This document shows positions 61,592 to 64,000 of a DNA stretch of 64,000 nucleotides, in pieces (within the stretch, counting starts at the first letter, position 1; each line of letters begins with the position of its first letter). Below the pieces are notes generated by a model. The model did not search any database, was not told the DNA's origin, and saw only the letters and a program-made list of their open reading frames with translations. The position numbers and the translations under genes were made by a program. This DNA comes from CAZICM01 sp964537685 (GTDB taxonomy: Bacteria; Myxococcota_A; Polyangia; Polyangiales; Polyangiaceae): NCBI GenBank assembly GCA_964537685.1, contig CAZICM010000025.1, positions 62,001 to 126,000 of the forward strand, in the 5' to 3' direction.

Positions 61592-61795
61592 ATGAACCCG
61601 TTTAAAGAACAAGATATCCAGCGCAAGGCCCAACAAAGCCCACAAGAACGCATGCGCGAAGTCATCGCCGCCGTCGACGAAGGAATGCGCCTAAAATGGA
61701 TGGCCCTCAAACACCGCTATCCCGGCGCGAGCGATGCCGAAATCGATGCGAAATTTCAAGAATGGCTGTTGGCCGATGATAGCTTCAAACCTTGA
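61592..61795 (+). CDS. Small partner of the second nucleotidyltransferase
   Basis: A 67-residue charged helical protein (M-R-E-V-I-A-A-V-D-E-G-M-R-L-K-W-M-A-L; then Y-P-G-A-S-D-A-E-I-D-A-K-F-Q-E-W-L). It overlaps the following nucleotidyltransferase gene by 20 bp, so the two are coupled. A pattern of this kind is common upstream of AbiEii-like genes; a possible antitoxin. Confidence 0.6.
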   Translation: MNPFKEQDIQRKAQQSPQERMREVIAAVDEGMRLKWMALKHRYPGASDAEIDAKFQEWLLADDSFKP

Positions 61796-62369
61796 GACCT
61801 CGCTTGCGGATATTGCCGAAAGGCTGCGCGCGTTCGATCGCAAGTTCGCTCTCGTGGGAGGGCTTGCGGTATCGTTTCGGGCGGAAGTGCGCTTTACCCG
61901 CGATATTGATATCGCTGTCGCGGTCATCAACGATGCCGATTTTGAGGCATTGATTTTTGCTCTTCAGCCGGTGGGTTATGCCGTTGCGGCGACGGTTGAG
62001 CATACTCGCCTTCAACGGCTGGCCACCGTACGGCTGCGCTCGCCATCGGGTTCCGTTGTCGATTTGATGGCCGCATCCTGTGGTATCGAGCGGGAAATCG
62101 TTGAGCGGGCGATGCCGATTGAGATCGGTAGGGGGCTTGTGTTGCCTGTGGCGCGGGCTGAAGAGCTTTTGGCGATGAAGATTTTATCGGCATCAGAGCA
62201 GCGGCTTCAAGATCGGATTGATGCGCGGAATTTGATATTGTATGCGGTGGATCTTGATTTGGCTGTGGTTCGGGAGAACCTGAGCAAGATTGCGGAGCGG
62301 GGCTTTGATCGGGGCGAGGATTTGCCTGCGAAGCTGGAAGTGGCGCTGCGTGATGCCGCGGGCCGCTAG
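61776..62369 (+). CDS. AbiEii-like nucleotidyltransferase
   Basis: A 197-residue nucleotidyltransferase-fold protein with L-V-G-G-L-A-V-S-F-R, T-R-D-I-D-I-A (metal D-x-D) and V-V-D-L-M-A (third acid). ATG 61776 gives M-I-A-S-N; the frame opens at 61734. With the overlapping 67-residue gene it forms a toxin-antitoxin-like pair. The order (small gene first) is opposite to the pair at 36817-37673, and the proteins align only in the catalytic part. Confidence 0.75.
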   Translation: MIASNLETSLADIAERLRAFDRKFALVGGLAVSFRAEVRFTRDIDIAVAVINDADFEALIFALQPVGYAVAATVEHTRLQRLATVRLRSPSGSVVDLMAASCGIEREIVERAMPIEIGRGLVLPVARAEELLAMKILSASEQRLQDRIDARNLILYAVDLDLAVVRENLSKIAERGFDRGEDLPAKLEVALRDAAGR

Positions 62370-62398
62370 AAATAGGCGCAGTTCTTGGTGCCAAACAC

Positions 62399-62485
62399 CT
62401 AACGTAAAGCTGAACGAACCTTCTCCTTCAACCACCCCTCCACCCTATACTTCCCCAGCACCACATCCCCAATCTTAAATTTCAT
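62399..62485 (-). pseudogene. Remnant of a Ser/Thr kinase N-terminus
   Basis: A 28-codon frame with a strong GGAGGAG ribosome site before ATG 62485. Its product reads F-K-I-G-D-V-V-L-G-K-Y-R-V-E-G and then stops after about 13 more residues, before any glycine loop. Myxobacterial kinases often begin with G-x-V-(A/L)-G-K-Y-R-V-E. The rest of the kinase is gone. Either a decayed gene or, less likely, a real small peptide. Confidence 0.5.
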
Positions 62486-62548
62486 CACTCCTCCTCCCAA
62501 CCCAACGCCACCGCGATCCGTCTAAATACAGCAGAAAACAACCAAAAA

Positions 62549-63829
62549 TCACTTGCGAAAAAATAACGACGGCTGTGACGCAATGCGAATAATATCTTCC
62601 CCCTTGATGCGATGACCCTTTCGGCGTTGCGACCCGTCGGCATCCTGCACAACGACATCTTTTTCAACCAACAATTCATCGAGGGTATCTTGATAAAACT
62701 CCGTGTGCGCCGGAGTGGTATTCACCGTGTCCCGCACAAGTTGATTGAGCGTAATACCATCCGGATATTTGATCAATACCTCTGGGATATCTCGGCGAAG
62801 CTGCGTGCTCGTCCGCCTCCGCGCATCATCGTCAAAATTAAAATCCTTAAATCCTTCTTGCCCTGTTAAGGCATCATCCTTGTCAGGGTCGTAACCAAAC
62901 ATATTCAGCCCCGCACCCCCATTGTGCCGAAAATAATTGTGAAGCTCCCAATGGAGTTTTGTCATTTCATCGCGGGCCCGCTCGTGCATGGAAAGATGAA
63001 TAAGCCAATACTCCCGGTTGCTCTCCCGAGACACAATGAAAAAGGGCGTGAAGAACTTGGCCCCGCTTTGCTTCTGCATTACCGGTGACAGTTTTGACTG
63101 AATAAAAAACCGCCGATCGCTTGCCCCCTTCGTCTTGCCAAAATCGCCGAGATCGATATCCCCAACAAGGTCCATATCTTGCAGCAACTGGACGGATTGC
63201 CGGTTGTCGCCAAGATAGTCGCAAAGCGCATCAAACGCAAAGGTGAGAATCACCTCGGCCTTGGGCAAGGTAGAAAAAATTTGCCGCAATAGTCCAAAGG
63301 GAACGTCCTTGTACCCATACTGATCGAGCAGAAAAATCGAGCGCCCCGCAGGCCCTTTGTTTTGGATGAATTGAATCATTTCAGCGGCTCGGCCGGCAAA
63401 TGTGCCGTCGAACAGGTGAATTTTGTCATCCAACAAGTCCCGATAGCCCCGTTCGATAAGCAAATGACGTAAATAGTCGCGCGTTTGGGGATCACGCTCG
63501 ACAAACAAATAGTGAGCGTCGAGAACAAAAGGTTTTCCGCCGACCTGTTCTCGCCGAACGCGGACCTCTGCCTCGGCCTCGCGCGTGGCTTCAAGAAAAA
63601 TCAGCGGCGAACCGCTGATCTCTTTACGTGTGAGTTCATGGCGATAGAGTCCGCCGCCGGAAAACCCGTCCACCAAGGTTAGCCGCAATCGTTCGCTCCG
63701 CACATCGGCAGCCAGCACATTCACATATCGGCCGAGATATGCGCGCAAAATGTCATGCTTGGCCAAGCTGTGCACATGAAGGATCGGTGGATCTTCGCCA
63801 ATTCTCCAAGAATACCCATCGCTTTTCAT
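62549..63829 (-). CDS. tcmP: Three-Cys-motif partner protein TcmP
   Basis: A 426-residue protein. The N-terminal pattern (H-S-L-A-K-H-D-I-L-R-A-Y-L, V-D-G-F-S-G-G-G-L-Y, G-S-P-L-I-F-L-E-A, L-F-V-E-R-D) is the TcmP family, a methyltransferase-like fold. The middle has L-L-D-Q-Y-G-Y-K-D-V-P. I chose ATG 63829 because the frame's earlier start (63856) overlaps the upstream gene. It pairs with the three-Cys-motif protein immediately upstream. The pair is conserved in many bacteria and its activity is not known to me. Confidence 0.85.
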   Translation of the reverse strand: MKSDGYSWRIGEDPPILHVHSLAKHDILRAYLGRYVNVLAADVRSERLRLTLVDGFSGGGLYRHELTRKEISGSPLIFLEATREAEAEVRVRREQVGGKPFVLDAHYLFVERDPQTRDYLRHLLIERGYRDLLDDKIHLFDGTFAGRAAEMIQFIQNKGPAGRSIFLLDQYGYKDVPFGLLRQIFSTLPKAEVILTFAFDALCDYLGDNRQSVQLLQDMDLVGDIDLGDFGKTKGASDRRFFIQSKLSPVMQKQSGAKFFTPFFIVSRESNREYWLIHLSMHERARDEMTKLHWELHNYFRHNGGAGLNMFGYDPDKDDALTGQEGFKDFNFDDDARRRTSTQLRRDIPEVLIKYPDGITLNQLVRDTVNTTPAHTEFYQDTLDELLVEKDVVVQDADGSQRRKGHRIKGEDIIRIASQPSLFFRK

Positions 63830-63833
63830 GGTC

Positions 63834-64000
63834 TCACTCGGCCGCGTCCGCTTCAAACCGATCCCTCAGCAAGGCTTCGCGCCGTGCCCGCGCGATTCCA
63901 ATCGGTGTTGCCGCGGGTTTTATAGCGGGATATTCATCATAGTGCTTGCCTTCCAGCGCCCGGCCATTCTTCGATTTCTGAACCCCTCCCCATTGCTTGA
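63834..64000 (-). CDS. C-terminal end of a three-Cys-motif (DUF5131, phage Gp37/Gp68-like) protein, cut by window edge
   Basis: The last 55 codons are visible (stop at 63834-63836). The peptide K-Q-W-G-G-V-Q-K-S-K-N-G-R-A-L-E-G-K followed by Y-D-E-Y-P is the conserved C-terminus of the DUF5131 family, which carries a radical-SAM-like Cys motif at its N-terminus outside this window. Four bases separate it from tcmP, so the two form an operon. Confidence 0.8.
   Translation of the reverse strand, partial: KQWGGVQKSKNGRALEGKHYDEYPAIKPAATPIGIARARREALLRDRFEADAAE

Noticed and set aside
1..64000. tRNA, rRNA, CRISPR array or prophage structural genes
   Set aside because: I found no cloverleaf, rRNA-like block, regular long repeat array, or capsid/tail genes on either strand by reading; a dedicated scan could still reveal a tRNA.

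Overview
The window reads as a chromosomal segment of a myxobacterium or close relative (Myxococcota / former Deltaproteobacteria). The signs are long Ser/Thr kinase-AAA-TPR proteins, an FHA-GGDEF protein, many lipoproteins with Ser/Gly-rich linkers, a secreted protein with a MYXO-CTERM-like tail, a very good sigma-54 promoter match and moderately high GC. No rRNA, tRNA or CRISPR array was seen. This placement is inference from gene content.

Layout. 1-7.2 kb: the end of a kinase/AAA/TPR regulator, a class V aminotransferase, then a tight minus-strand operon FHA-GGDEF > class III aminotransferase > LuxE-like > LuxC-like (fatty acyl reduction plus amination). 7.2-7.7 kb: an intergenic space with a sigma-54 promoter, about 125 nt of structured sequence with two identical C-rich loops, and an intrinsic terminator, i.e. 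a candidate small RNA. 7.7-11.4 kb: hemE-hemG and an HTH/ATPase/STAS-like regulator. 11.4-15.2 kb: an island with an IS1-like transposase, an SDH-type serine protease and an XRE-like pair, bounded by related repeats. 15.2-17.4 kb: three tandem STAS/SpoIIAA-like paralogs and an EI24/CysZ-like membrane protein. 17.5-24.7 kb: lipoprotein, membrane protein, methyltransferase, ApbE, Rieske oxygenase and an overlapping MmeI-type (type IIL) restriction-modification enzyme. 24.7-30.7 kb: enoyl-CoA hydratase, M1 aminopeptidase with HEAT repeats, Lon.

30.9-35.6 kb: an operon of cystathionine beta-synthase, acyl carrier protein, adenylation enzyme and Tat-type phosphoesterase. 35.7-47.3 kb: Uma2-like protein, a nucleotidyltransferase pair and a series of secreted or lipid-anchored proteins (including a PEP-synthase-like lipoprotein and a beta-propeller lipoprotein) around a T4-like polynucleotide kinase-phosphatase.

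47.4-56.2 kb: the most notable locus, a five-gene co-directional operon for a thiazole/oxazole-modified microcin (TOMM): kinase/cyclase/AAA/TPR fusion > precursor peptide > fused ThiF-like/YcaO cyclodehydratase > amidohydrolase > PhyH-type dioxygenase. No McbC-type dehydrogenase or dedicated exporter is seen. The putative core peptide is very short, and the cyclase domain appears to have lost a catalytic Asp.

56.4-64 kb: two proteins sharing an unrecognised domain, one fused to DUF362; an SGNH hydrolase; a second nucleotidyltransferase pair; a remnant of a kinase N-terminus; and TcmP with the end of its three-Cys-motif (DUF5131) partner running off the window.
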